Part shown: positions 1 through 7,284 of the stretch, piece after piece | How the letters are laid out: every line of letters begins with the position of its first letter | Numbering within the stretch: position 1 is the first letter of the stretch | Assembly: GCA_028706585.1 (NCBI GenBank) | Contig: JAQTVX010000009.1 | Span: 1 to 18,061, forward strand | Origin: Candidatus Krumholzibacteriia bacterium | Lineage (GTDB): Bacteria > Krumholzibacteriota > Krumholzibacteriia > Krumholzibacteriales > Krumholzibacteriaceae | DNA length: 18,061 nucleotides | Reading direction: 5' to 3' | Position numbers and translations under genes: made by a program | Notes under the pieces: model-generated | The model's input: the letters and a program-made list of their open reading frames with translations, nothing else | What the model was told of the DNA's origin: nothing | The model's database searches: none

Positions 1-1008
1 CCCGGAGACCTCTCCAAGATCGGCTTCTCGATCTTCTATATGATGGTTAACGTCGGTGGATTCTCGGGGAAAATCATCGCCAAGGTGCTCAGACAGGATC
101 TCGGCGGCCGGCTGTCGCAATCCAGCTACGGCGCGATCCGGGACTGGGTGCAGCGCTCTGTGCCCCCCTTCTCCATGACGAGCGAGATCGCGCAGCGTGC
201 GGCGGAGCAGAATCCGCCGATGACCGGCGCCGCTTTTCTCGAGATGCTCAAATGGCAGGGTTTCGGGATGCAGGTCATCTGTTTCTTTTCGATGACGATG
301 GCGCTCGTCGCGCTGGGTTTCACCGCGCTCGCGTATCGGGAACCGGATCGCTCGGGGGAGCCCGTACGCTCGCCGCGGGTGGCCTTCACCGACATGTTCC
401 GCGTGCTGACCGACAGGAAGTTCATGACGTTCATCCTGATCTTCGCCGGCTTCGATCTCATGTTCTGGCAGCTCTATCTCTCCGTGCCGCTCTATGTCGT
501 ACGGCATATATCGGAGCGCGCGCCGATGGAGCAGATCGTCGCCATCAATCCCGGCATGATCATTCTCTTTCAGATGCCCGTCGCATGGGCGGTGCGAAAG
601 ATGAAACCGCTCGGGGCGATGGCGCTCGGGATGGGGATATCGACGCTCGCCATGGTGCTGCTCGGGTTGATGCCGACGCTGCGGGGAGCTTGCATCTCCA
701 TCGCCGTCTTCGCGTTCGGCGAGATGACCTTCGCGCCGCGGTTTCTGGATTACGTTGCGGGGATGGCCCCGAAAGGCAAGGTCGGGCTCTATCTCGGATA
801 CTCGTACCTGCGGAGTTTCTTCGCCAACCTCCTGGGCGGGCCGCTTTCGGGATTCCTCGTTGCCCGCTACGTTCCAGAGACGGGTGTCCGTGAACCGCGG
901 AAGATGTGGTTCACGTTCGCCGCGGTCGGGATCGCCGCACTCGTCGCGCTCTTCATCTACAACAGGGTGGCGGTCGGCGATGACGCCGGGGGGGAGGCGG
1001 CAAACTGA
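1..1008 (+). CDS. MFS transporter, C-terminal part (5' end outside window)
   Basis: The reading frame is open from the first base, so the N-terminus lies upstream; about 335 residues are visible. The sequence is strongly hydrophobic with repeated membrane-spanning stretches: an opening segment with FYMMVNVGGFSG, then around QVICFFSMTMALVALGF, FMTFILIFAGFDLMFW, GMIILFQMPVAWAV, ALGMGISTLAMVLLGLM, and a final segment near the C-terminus. Short charged cytoplasmic loops separate them (for example AYREPDRSGEP). The first segment resembles the start of the second half-bundle in peptide-type (POT/PTR) members of the major facilitator superfamily, but the substrate cannot be read from the sequence. 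The stop lies 5 bp before the next gene, a second transporter, so the two are probably co-transcribed. Superfamily assignment is fairly secure; peptide specificity is only a suggestion. Confidence 0.8.
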   Translation, partial: PGDLSKIGFSIFYMMVNVGGFSGKIIAKVLRQDLGGRLSQSSYGAIRDWVQRSVPPFSMTSEIAQRAAEQNPPMTGAAFLEMLKWQGFGMQVICFFSMTMALVALGFTALAYREPDRSGEPVRSPRVAFTDMFRVLTDRKFMTFILIFAGFDLMFWQLYLSVPLYVVRHISERAPMEQIVAINPGMIILFQMPVAWAVRKMKPLGAMALGMGISTLAMVLLGLMPTLRGACISIAVFAFGEMTFAPRFLDYVAGMAPKGKVGLYLGYSYLRSFFANLLGGPLSGFLVARYVPETGVREPRKMWFTFAAVGIAALVALFIYNRVAVGDDAGGEAAN

Positions 1009-1013
1009 CGCTC

Positions 1014-2786
1014 ATGGCTCGCGTGCATCTGACTCTCCTCGACATTTTCATCATCGTTCTGTATCTCGTTGTCTCGTTCCTCGTCGGCGTCATTCTCTCG
1101 AAGCGGGCGAGGAGCAGCACGGAGGAGTATTTCGTCTCCGGCCGCTCGCTTCCCTGGTGGCTCATCGGGACTTCAATGGTCGCGACGACCTTCGCGGCCG
1201 ACACGCCGCTCGTCGTTTCGGGTCTGGTCGCCAAGGGAGGTATATGGCAGAACTGGCTCTGGTGGCAGTGGGGGATCGGCGGGATCGTGACCGTATTTCT
1301 CTTTTCCCATCTATGGCACCGGGCGCGGATCACGACCGACGCCGAGTTCGTCGAGTTCCGCTATGACGGAAAGCCTGCCGCAATACTCCGGTGCTACCGG
1401 GCGATCTGGTTCGGGGTGCTGCAGAACGTGCTCATCATCGCATGGGTCATGCGGGCGATGGTGAAGATCATCGTCGTCACGATGGGGTGGGACAGTACGC
1501 AGATGATTCTCGGCATGGACGCCGAGTCGTTCACCGTCCTGGTTCTCTTCGTGATCACCGGTGTCTACACGACTATCTCCGGTCTCTGGGGAGTCGTTAT
1601 CACGGACTTTTTCCAGTTCGTCCTGGCCATGGGCGGGTGCATATTGACGGCGGCGCTCGCGTTTCGATCGATCGGCGGCTGGGGTCCGATCCGGGATCGC
1701 ATCGCTGCCAACGGATTTTCTCTCGACGATACTTTCCGGATCATTCCGAAGGCGGCATCGATCACCGCGGCGAATCCGTTCACCGAGTTCCTCATCCTCG
1801 TTCTCGTCGTCTGGTGGGCGACGTATACGGTGGACGGCGGCGGATATCTCGCCCAGAGGCTTTTCGCCGCGAAGAACGAACGGCATTCCGTTTTCGGATA
1901 TCTCTGGTTCAGCGTCGCCCACATGGCGCTGCGCCCCTGGCCGTGGATCGTCGTGGGCTTGTGCGGTATGGCCTTCTTCGGCAGGATCGACGATCCCGAA
2001 CGATTGTACCCGATGGTCATGCGGGAGGTCCTTCGGCCCGGTCTATTCGGCCTGGTTCTCGCCTCGTTCTTCGCCGCGTTCATGTCCACGGAAAGCTCGC
2101 AGCTCAACTGGGGCTCGTCGCTCGTGGTGAATGACTTTCTGCGGCGTTTCGTCTGGAAGGGCAAATCGGAGAAGCAGTATTTGGCGGCCGCCCAGGCATC
2201 GGTGATCGCTCTCGCCGTCATGGGGGCGATTGCTTCGTTCGCCATCAAGGACATCTCTTTTGCGTGGAAGCTCATCATTTCAGTGACGGCGGGCGTCGGC
2301 TCCGTGTACGTCGCACGGTGGTACTGGTGGCGGGTGAACGCGTGGAGCGAGATCGCCGCGATGCTGATGGCGCTCATCACCACTTTCGTTATCGGTTACT
2401 TCGCCGAAACGGAACGCTTCAGGGCCGGCGCCTGGGTGAGATTTCCGTACTCGACTGCGTTGACCGTTCTCGTGACGACTCCGGTCTGGATCCTGGTGAC
2501 GCTGGTCACCAGGCCCGTTTCACGGGAGCATCTAGTTCGTTTCTACGAGCGCTGCCATCCCGGCGGGATAGGATGGAGGGCCGTGAGCCGCGATCTCCCG
2601 GCCTTTCCGGCTGACGTTTCCGGACGGTTGACGGCGCTGAGGATCGTCTGCGGCGTCGCCGCGCTCTACCTTGTTCTATTCGGTATAGGGCATCTCGTCC
2701 TCGGCCGCTTAGGTTCCTCCGCGGTGATTCTCGCATGCGCCGCGGCGGCCGGGCTCGCGCTATTTGCGTCGATGCGGCGAAAATGA
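1014..2786 (+). CDS. Sodium:solute symporter family (SSS) transporter
   Basis: A 590-residue inner-membrane protein of normal length for the SSS family, which couples sodium entry to uptake of sugars, amino acids, organic acids or similar solutes. The N-terminal hallmark is visible: a first membrane helix, then STEEYFVSGRSLPWW (about residues 35-49) leading into the helix with TSMVATTFAADTPLVVSG. At least twelve further hydrophobic segments follow. A hydrophilic stretch with PVSREHLVRFYERCHPGG lies before the last two helices, as in several long SSS members. The ATG lies 5 bp after the upstream MFS stop. The nearest purine-rich site (GGAGG at 993-997) is too far for a normal ribosome binding site, so translation is probably coupled to the upstream gene. 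The substrate is unknown; pairing with an MFS permease suggests a shared uptake pathway. Confidence 0.88.
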   Translation: MARVHLTLLDIFIIVLYLVVSFLVGVILSKRARSSTEEYFVSGRSLPWWLIGTSMVATTFAADTPLVVSGLVAKGGIWQNWLWWQWGIGGIVTVFLFSHLWHRARITTDAEFVEFRYDGKPAAILRCYRAIWFGVLQNVLIIAWVMRAMVKIIVVTMGWDSTQMILGMDAESFTVLVLFVITGVYTTISGLWGVVITDFFQFVLAMGGCILTAALAFRSIGGWGPIRDRIAANGFSLDDTFRIIPKAASITAANPFTEFLILVLVVWWATYTVDGGGYLAQRLFAAKNERHSVFGYLWFSVAHMALRPWPWIVVGLCGMAFFGRIDDPERLYPMVMREVLRPGLFGLVLASFFAAFMSTESSQLNWGSSLVVNDFLRRFVWKGKSEKQYLAAAQASVIALAVMGAIASFAIKDISFAWKLIISVTAGVGSVYVARWYWWRVNAWSEIAAMLMALITTFVIGYFAETERFRAGAWVRFPYSTALTVLVTTPVWILVTLVTRPVSREHLVRFYERCHPGGIGWRAVSRDLPAFPADVSGRLTALRIVCGVAALYLVLFGIGHLVLGRLGSSAVILACAAAAGLALFASMRRK

Positions 2787-2864
2787 AATGCTCCGGCGCG
2801 CCGGGATCGCTCTCAGAGCCGGTCCGGCGCCCATTCGACTGCGCTTCCGAAGAGGGATAACGGA

Positions 2865-2894
2865 AAGCCCCCGGCCTCAGAGGCACGGGGGCTT
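2865..2894. terminator. Hairpin terminator between convergent units
   Basis: AAGCCCCCG (2865-2873) pairs with CGGGGGCTT (2886-2894). An inner GCCT/AGGC stem (2874-2877 with 2881-2884) leaves a CAG loop and a single bulged A. It lies 78 bp after the symporter stop on the plus strand and 5 bp after the tRNA 3' end on the minus strand, so it can serve both converging transcripts. The U-run is short on either side (CTTTCC on the minus strand, CTTCGTATT on the plus), so it may be moderate in strength. Confidence 0.6.
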
Positions 2895-2899
2895 CGTAT

Positions 2900-2980
<81 letters not shown>

Positions 2981-2990
2981 TGTCGACGTA

Positions 2991-3019
2991 ATACTAAGGG
3001 TTTGCGTTCTCCCTGTCAA
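2991..3019 (-). promoter_or_regulatory. Sigma-70-type promoter of tRNA-fMet
   Basis: On the minus strand a perfect -35 TTGACA (3019-3014) is followed by an exact 17-bp spacer and a -10 TAGTAT (2996-2991). Expected initiation is around 2984, about eight bases before the mature tRNA 5' end. The whole promoter lies over the last codons of ftsB, and the ftsB stop codon TAG is the first half of the -10 hexamer. Confidence 0.8.
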
Positions 3020-3392
3020 TAGCTCCCGGAGCGATTATTCCTTTTTCCGGCTTTTCGGGGAGCGTGACGATGCGGTAGACCTTGTCCCCAGGTTTCAGGT
3101 AGCCGTACTTCTCCCGGGCAACCTTTTCAATCGTGAAGGGATCGTTCTTGAGGCGGCCGATCTCCGCGCTCAGGAGCGCATTTCTGCTCTCGAGCTCGGT
3201 GATCTTGGCGTTCAGATTCTTCAGCTCGCGCTGTGCGCCCCACAGCTTCAAGAGCCCGACGTCTCCCGCGATGAAGACGAAGCCTATGAGAATCAGAACG
3301 GCGAAAAGGAGCATGCGGGCAAGGCCGGGGCTCATATCTACGCCGCGGCGAACGCGCAGGTATGGAGATCCCTGGCCCCACAAGCTCTTCAT
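2994..3392 (-). CDS. ftsB: FtsB/DivIC-family septum formation initiator
   Basis: A 132-residue bitopic membrane protein of the FtsB/DivIC family, which links FtsL and FtsQ in the divisome and helps activate septal wall synthesis. It has a short cytoplasmic N-terminus, one membrane helix (about 25-45, ARMLLFAVLILIGFVFIAG), a coiled coil (about 50-84), and the family signature in the periplasmic end (about 85-107, DPFTIEKVAREKYGYLKPGD with VYRI after it). The ATG was chosen because it overlaps the enolase stop (ATGA) and follows GGAGGG with normal spacing; the longer upstream frame only runs antiparallel through enolase codons in another phase. The eno-ftsB order is a known conserved neighbourhood. 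The last codons and stop overlap the tRNA promoter. The symbol is by family; DivIC naming would be equally valid. Confidence 0.85.
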   Translation of the reverse strand: MKSLWGQGSPYLRVRRGVDMSPGLARMLLFAVLILIGFVFIAGDVGLLKLWGAQRELKNLNAKITELESRNALLSAEIGRLKNDPFTIEKVAREKYGYLKPGDKVYRIVTLPEKPEKGIIAPGAIDRENANP

Positions 3393-4672
3393 CGTTCCCT
3401 CCTGAATGCTTCGGCGCCCCGGTAAAGCGCAACCTCGCCGAGCTCCTCCTCGATGCGCATGAGCTCGTTGTATTTGGCGACGCGATCGGTACGCGAGGCG
3501 GAGCCCGTCTTGATCTGCCCGGTATTCATCGCGACCGCTACGTGCGCGATCGTCACGTCCTCGCTTTCGCCCGAGCGGTGCGATATGACCGAGGTGTATC
3601 CCGCGTTCCTCGCCATCTCTATGCAATCGAGCGTCTCGGTGAGCGTCCCGATCTGATTGAGCTTGATGAGAATCGAGTTCGCGATGCCTTCATCGATGCC
3701 GCGCGCGAGCCGTTCCGTGTTCGTCACGAAGATGTCGTCTCCGATGATCTCCACCGCGGAGCCGAGCCGTTCGGTGAGAAGTTTCCAGCCATCCCAGTCG
3801 TCCTCGGCGAGACCGTCCTCGATGGCGACGATTGGAAAGCCCTTGACGAGCCCTTCGTAGAAACGAACCATTCCCTCGGCGTCGAACACCTTTCCCTCGG
3901 CGGCGAGATGGTAGCCGTCGCTCTTGAGGAATTCGCTCGCCGCGGCGTCGATCGCGAGCGAGATTTCCTCGCCTGGGCGGTAGCCGGCCTTCTCGATGGC
4001 CTTGACCAGAATCTCTAGAGCCTCACGATTCGATTTGAGATTCGGAGCGAAGCCGCCCTCGTCCCCGACGGAGGTCGCGTAGCCCTTTTCCGCGAGTATC
4101 TTCTTGAGCGAATGGAAAACCTCCGCGCCCCAGCGGACCGCTTCCTTGATGCATCCCGATCCGACGGGGACTATCATGAACTCCTGAATGTCGACGTTGT
4201 TGTCGGCGTGCTTGCCACCGTTAAGCACGTTCATCATTGGAACGGGGAGAACCTTGGCGTTCGTGCCGCCGATGTACTGGTACAGCGGGACGTCGAGCTC
4301 CGCCGCCGCCGCCTTCGCCACGGCGAGAGATACGCCGAGAACAGCGTTGGCGCCCAGCTTGGCCTTGTTCGGAGTGCCGTCGAGCTGGCAGAGGAGCCTG
4401 TCGATGTAGACCTGATCGCCCGCATCGAGCTCGATGACCTCGGGGCCGATCACTTCATTGACGTTGGCGACCGCCTTCAGAACCCCCTTGCCGCCGAATC
4501 GCTTCGGATCGCCGTCCCTTAGCTCCACCGCTTCGTGCTCGCCCGTCGAAGCACCGGATGGCACGATCACCCTTCCCCAAGCGCCGCTCTCGAGGGAGAC
4601 TTCGACTTCAACGGTCGGATTTCCCCGCGAATCGAGCACCTCTCGGGCCATGATATGCTCAATCGACGTCAC
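3389..4672 (-). CDS. eno: Enolase (phosphopyruvate hydratase)
   Basis: Interconverts 2-phosphoglycerate and phosphoenolpyruvate in glycolysis and gluconeogenesis in the cytoplasm. At 427 residues it is full length. Visible signatures are the N-terminal REVLDSRGNPTVEVEV (10-25), the mobile loop with PSGASTGEHEA, and GGKHADNN with H155. The catalytic acid E205 lies in GDEGGFAPN. The magnesium ligands are D242, E285 (AIEDGL) and D312 (GDD). The catalytic base K337 lies in LIKLNQIGT, and the SHRSGESED loop is at 364-372. The start is GTG, preceded on the minus strand by GGAAGGGGG at 5-bp spacing; the next in-frame ATG is codon 8, inside the conserved N-terminus. It overlaps ftsB by 4 bp, implying translational coupling. 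No strong -35/-10 pair is visible in the roughly 190 bp upstream, which lie back to back with the sigma-factor operon. Confidence 0.98.
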   Translation of the reverse strand: MTSIEHIMAREVLDSRGNPTVEVEVSLESGAWGRVIVPSGASTGEHEAVELRDGDPKRFGGKGVLKAVANVNEVIGPEVIELDAGDQVYIDRLLCQLDGTPNKAKLGANAVLGVSLAVAKAAAAELDVPLYQYIGGTNAKVLPVPMMNVLNGGKHADNNVDIQEFMIVPVGSGCIKEAVRWGAEVFHSLKKILAEKGYATSVGDEGGFAPNLKSNREALEILVKAIEKAGYRPGEEISLAIDAAASEFLKSDGYHLAAEGKVFDAEGMVRFYEGLVKGFPIVAIEDGLAEDDWDGWKLLTERLGSAVEIIGDDIFVTNTERLARGIDEGIANSILIKLNQIGTLTETLDCIEMARNAGYTSVISHRSGESEDVTIAHVAVAMNTGQIKTGSASRTDRVAKYNELMRIEEELGEVALYRGAEAFRRER

Positions 4673-4809
4673 CGATGCCCCCCTTCCATAACTGTCATTC
4701 CTGTAATAACCTAGATTGATCGTTCAGGTGAAAAAGTCTAGTGCGCATCGAGAAGGGCTGTCAAGGGAAATCGGGTCGGGCGCACCCGGTGCGGCATTCA
4801 GATTCGACT

Positions 4810-4837
4810 TTGCACCAAACGGGGAACCTGATATTTT
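4810..4837 (+). promoter_or_regulatory. Weak candidate promoter for the sigma-factor operon
   Basis: TTGCAC (4810-4815), a 16-bp spacer and TATTTT (4832-4837) lie about 90 bp before the sigma-factor start. The -35 match is poor. A nearby GGAACC (4823-4828) resembles the -35 of ECF-dependent promoters, but no matching -10 is visible at the right distance. This is only a candidate in a 255-bp divergent intergenic region (4673-4927). Confidence 0.25.
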
Positions 4838-4914
4838 CAAAGCGAATAAGCATCGCGGATTTTATTGAGATTCGACACAACATCTCGAAACATTGCGAGT
4901 TGGCATGCGTATTT

Positions 4915-4919
4915 AGGGG
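4915..4919 (+). promoter_or_regulatory. Ribosome binding site that decides the sigma-factor TTG start
   Basis: AGGGG followed by eight bases and TTG at 4928. An upstream TTG at 4865 has no purine-rich site, and a GTG at 4919 overlaps this one. Starting at 4928 also gives a protein that begins just before the conserved region-2 helix. Confidence 0.55.
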
Positions 4920-4927
4920 TGTCAGAC

Positions 4928-5533
4928 TTGGTTGACGAAGACAAAGTCCTCATCGAGCGGTGTCTGAGAGGAGATGAGAAGGCCTTTGAAGAGCTTCTAT
5001 CGAAATATCGCAGATCGGTCTTCAGTATCTGCCTCCGGATGGTGCGGAACAGGAGCACGGCCGAGGATATCGCCCAGGAGGTCTTCGTCAAGGTCTTCTC
5101 GGCGCTCGGCAGGTACGATCCCACGTACCCGTTCTCGAGCTGGCTCAATCGGATCACCTCGAACCTTTGCATCGATCATCTCAGGAGGGAGAAGGAGCGG
5201 ACCGTCTCGCTCGATCAGCCGGTCGAGGGTGCGGATAACGACCTCCTTATCCAGATTCCCGCTGCCGGCGCGGGACCCGATAGGGAAATGGAGTCGAAAG
5301 AGATAATGGCGATACTCGAGGAAGCCCTTGCAACCATTCCGGAACATTACCGGATCATTGTCATCCTGAGACATCAGGAGCAGCTTTCATACGAGGAGAT
5401 ATCGGATACCCTTGGAATTCCGCTCGGCACCGTCAAGGCGCGGATCCACAGGGCCCGAAACATGATCGTGGAGCATTTTCGGAGGAGAGGATTGTTCCGG
5501 GACTCAAGAGCCGCCGGGGGTGATCGGAAATGA
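4928..5533 (+). CDS. ECF-type (RpoE-like) RNA polymerase sigma factor
   Basis: A 201-residue group 4 sigma factor that directs RNA polymerase to a specific regulon. Region 2 (about residues 20-93) shows AFEELLSKYRRSVFSICLRM, the core-binding and -10 melting helices with AEDIAQEVFVKVF, and FSSWLNRITSNLCIDHLRR. After a variable linker, region 4 (about 129-184) has ALATIPEHYRIIVILRH and the helix-turn-helix SYEEISDTLGIPLGTVKARIHRAR for -35 recognition. There is no region 3, as expected for ECF factors. The TTG start is chosen from the ribosome binding site; a 21-residue longer form from 4865 cannot be fully excluded. The stop overlaps the next ATG (ATGA), so it heads an operon. The partner anti-sigma factor is encoded two genes on, not next door. 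Confidence 0.93.
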   Translation: MVDEDKVLIERCLRGDEKAFEELLSKYRRSVFSICLRMVRNRSTAEDIAQEVFVKVFSALGRYDPTYPFSSWLNRITSNLCIDHLRREKERTVSLDQPVEGADNDLLIQIPAAGAGPDREMESKEIMAILEEALATIPEHYRIIVILRHQEQLSYEEISDTLGIPLGTVKARIHRARNMIVEHFRRRGLFRDSRAAGGDRK

Positions 5534-6630
5534 AACGAATCGGAGCAAACATCGCGTCTCAGCGCGCGCTGGGGGCGATCGTCATTTTTGCGATTCTGTG
5601 CTTTTGCGCCGGCGCTGCGCTCGCGTACGAGCGCGAGGAGACTGTTCACAAGCAGATTGAGCTTCAAGGGGCCAAGAGCGTGGTCATCGCGAATTCGCGC
5701 GGGGACGTTCGCGTGATAGGCGAAAAGGGGCGGAGCGATATCTCCTGCGAATACACGAAGCGCATCCGCGGAAAGGATCAGGACGAGGCGAATCGCCTGT
5801 TCGATCGAATGGACGTCGAGGTGGAGAGGGAAGGCGCCGGGGTCAAGTTGACCGTCCATTACCCCGACCGATCCGACGGTGATCGGAACATACTTGCTTT
5901 GCTGATACAGCGCTACACCGGGTTGAGCGTCGACATGAACGTCCTGGTGCCGGCGGGGCTCAGCGTGAAGATAATTACATCGAGCGGCGATGTGCAGCTC
6001 GCCTCGGTCGCCGGAGCCTCGGAGATCACATCCGCGAGCGGCGACGTCGAGGTCACGGGCGTCGGGAACCTCAAGGTCGACGTGAGCAGCGGCGACATCG
6101 TCGTTTCGGGGGTAGCGGGGGACGCGTTCCTGAGCAGTGCGAGCGGGGACATCGAAGCGCACAACGTGAAAGGGGCAGCCGGGGTCCAGGCAGCGTCGGG
6201 GGATATCGTTCTTTCGGATATCGGCGGCAGTCTCACCGTCGCGAGCGTCTCCGGCGACACGGAGGTCGACGGAGCGGCCGGCGTCGTATTCAGCGGCACG
6301 AGCGGCTCCGCGCGGCTCATCGGCGTACGCGGTGGGGTCGCTGCAACCGTCGCGAGCGGCGACGTCGAGGTGAGCGCCGCGCCCGAATCGGCCGCCAATT
6401 TCGAGATTCGAACGTCGAGCGGCCAGATAGAGCTCAGGTTCGAGAGCGTGTTGAGGGGCGGATTCGCGCTCAAGGCGCAGACGACCTCCGGAGACATTTC
6501 GGTGAATCTGCCCATAAACGTCACGAAGGTCAGCAGGCATTACCTTACCGGTGTCGTCAGGGAAGGGAAATCGGTAGTGGTGCTCGAGACGGCGAGCGGG
6601 GACATCGCGGTCGGCGAACAGGGGGAGTGA
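5530..6630 (+). CDS. Secreted DUF4097-type beta-repeat protein
   Basis: A 366-residue exported protein. It has an N-terminal basic region, a hydrophobic core (about 14-31) and a likely signal peptidase site after ALA (30-32); the cysteines at 24 and 26 do not form a good lipobox. The remainder is a series of short beta-strand repeats carrying SGD or close variants at residues 152, 170, 187, 205, 223, 241, 259, 276, 297, 320 and 356. The period is almost exactly 18 residues through the middle, as in DUF4097/putative-adhesin proteins that fold as a beta solenoid. The family has no established biochemical activity; members often sit beside sigma/anti-sigma genes and bactofilin-like genes, as here. 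It sits between the sigma factor (4-bp overlap) and its anti-sigma factor (6-bp gap). A role as an envelope component or sensor in the same circuit is inference. Confidence 0.85.
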   Translation: MKRIGANIASQRALGAIVIFAILCFCAGAALAYEREETVHKQIELQGAKSVVIANSRGDVRVIGEKGRSDISCEYTKRIRGKDQDEANRLFDRMDVEVEREGAGVKLTVHYPDRSDGDRNILALLIQRYTGLSVDMNVLVPAGLSVKIITSSGDVQLASVAGASEITSASGDVEVTGVGNLKVDVSSGDIVVSGVAGDAFLSSASGDIEAHNVKGAAGVQAASGDIVLSDIGGSLTVASVSGDTEVDGAAGVVFSGTSGSARLIGVRGGVAATVASGDVEVSAAPESAANFEIRTSSGQIELRFESVLRGGFALKAQTTSGDISVNLPINVTKVSRHYLTGVVREGKSVVVLETASGDIAVGEQGE

Positions 6631-6636
6631 CGATTC

Positions 6637-7284
6637 GTGGAATGTCATCTCTTCAGATTGTTGATCGAGCGGTACAACGACGGCGAGCTCGCTTTGGCGG
6701 AACGGGCGGAGTACGAGAACCACCGGCGGCAGTGCGAGGAGTGCCGGGAATCGGACGCTCGCTTCGGGATGCTGATCGCCGCCCTCGATCAAGCGCCCCT
6801 TTTCGAGCCGTCCGCCGATTTTGACCGGGGCGTGCTGTCGAGGATCGACCCGGCCGCCTACCGCGTGAGTCCCGCCCGCCGTGCCGCCCGGGCGATCGAA
6901 CGGGGATGGAACGCCGCGCCTGTCCTGGCGCGGAACACGATCGCCATCGCGGCCCTATGCGCCGTCATCGTCACCGTGTACCAACCGCTCCTCGACTATA
7001 TGATCGTTACGATTCGACATGGCGCCGAAGCTTTGTGGTCGGGAATGCTCTTCTCGCGCGAGCTCGCGGAAAGGGTCATAATGATCTGGAAAGGCACCGG
7101 CGCCGTGCGTAATTATGAAATAGTGGGCCAAACGCTTCTCAGGGCGCTTCATCGTTTCGCCTCCGGACTGAATCCGGTCCAGGGTGGGTTGGCCGTCGCT
7201 TCGGTGTTGCTCGCTGCCGTCGTGCTCTACCGGCTACTCGGCGCGGCACGGAGAAAAGGAGAGACCAATGTTGGCATTTTGTAA
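6637..7284 (+). CDS. Membrane-anchored zinc-finger anti-sigma factor
   Basis: A 215-residue protein with the zinc-associated anti-sigma (ZAS) pattern H-x3-C-x2-C (H29, C33, C36) in an N-terminal helical domain. C3 or H4 could supply the fourth ligand. A linker follows, then two hydrophobic segments (about 101-125 and 183-202), giving an inner-membrane protein whose N-terminus would hold the ECF sigma factor and whose 126-182 loop would face the periplasm. The start is GTG with GGGGGAG 9 bp upstream; no ATG fits the conserved N-terminus. It overlaps the next gene by 17 bp. The partner sigma factor is presumably the one at 4928-5533. The family match rests on the zinc motif, size, membrane topology and operon context. 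Confidence 0.83.
   Translation: MECHLFRLLIERYNDGELALAERAEYENHRRQCEECRESDARFGMLIAALDQAPLFEPSADFDRGVLSRIDPAAYRVSPARRAARAIERGWNAAPVLARNTIAIAALCAVIVTVYQPLLDYMIVTIRHGAEALWSGMLFSRELAERVIMIWKGTGAVRNYEIVGQTLLRALHRFASGLNPVQGGLAVASVLLAAVVLYRLLGAARRKGETNVGIL

Noticed and set aside
3393..3626. 78-residue N-terminal extension of the FtsB-like protein
   Set aside because: It runs within enolase codons in another phase, is Arg-rich shadow-like sequence, and would precede the normal FtsB architecture; the ATGA overlap start has a strong ribosome binding site.
4865..4927. Longer N-terminus for the sigma factor from the TTG at 4865
   Set aside because: No ribosome binding site precedes it, and the added residues lie outside conserved region 2; the TTG at 4928 has AGGGG at good spacing.
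5374..6792. Long minus-strand frame opposite the DUF4097 and anti-sigma genes (472 codons), and similar long antisense frames elsewhere
   Set aside because: Long antisense frames are expected in GC-rich coding DNA; the composition is Arg/Asp/His-rich with no domain signal, and the plus-strand genes are clearly real.
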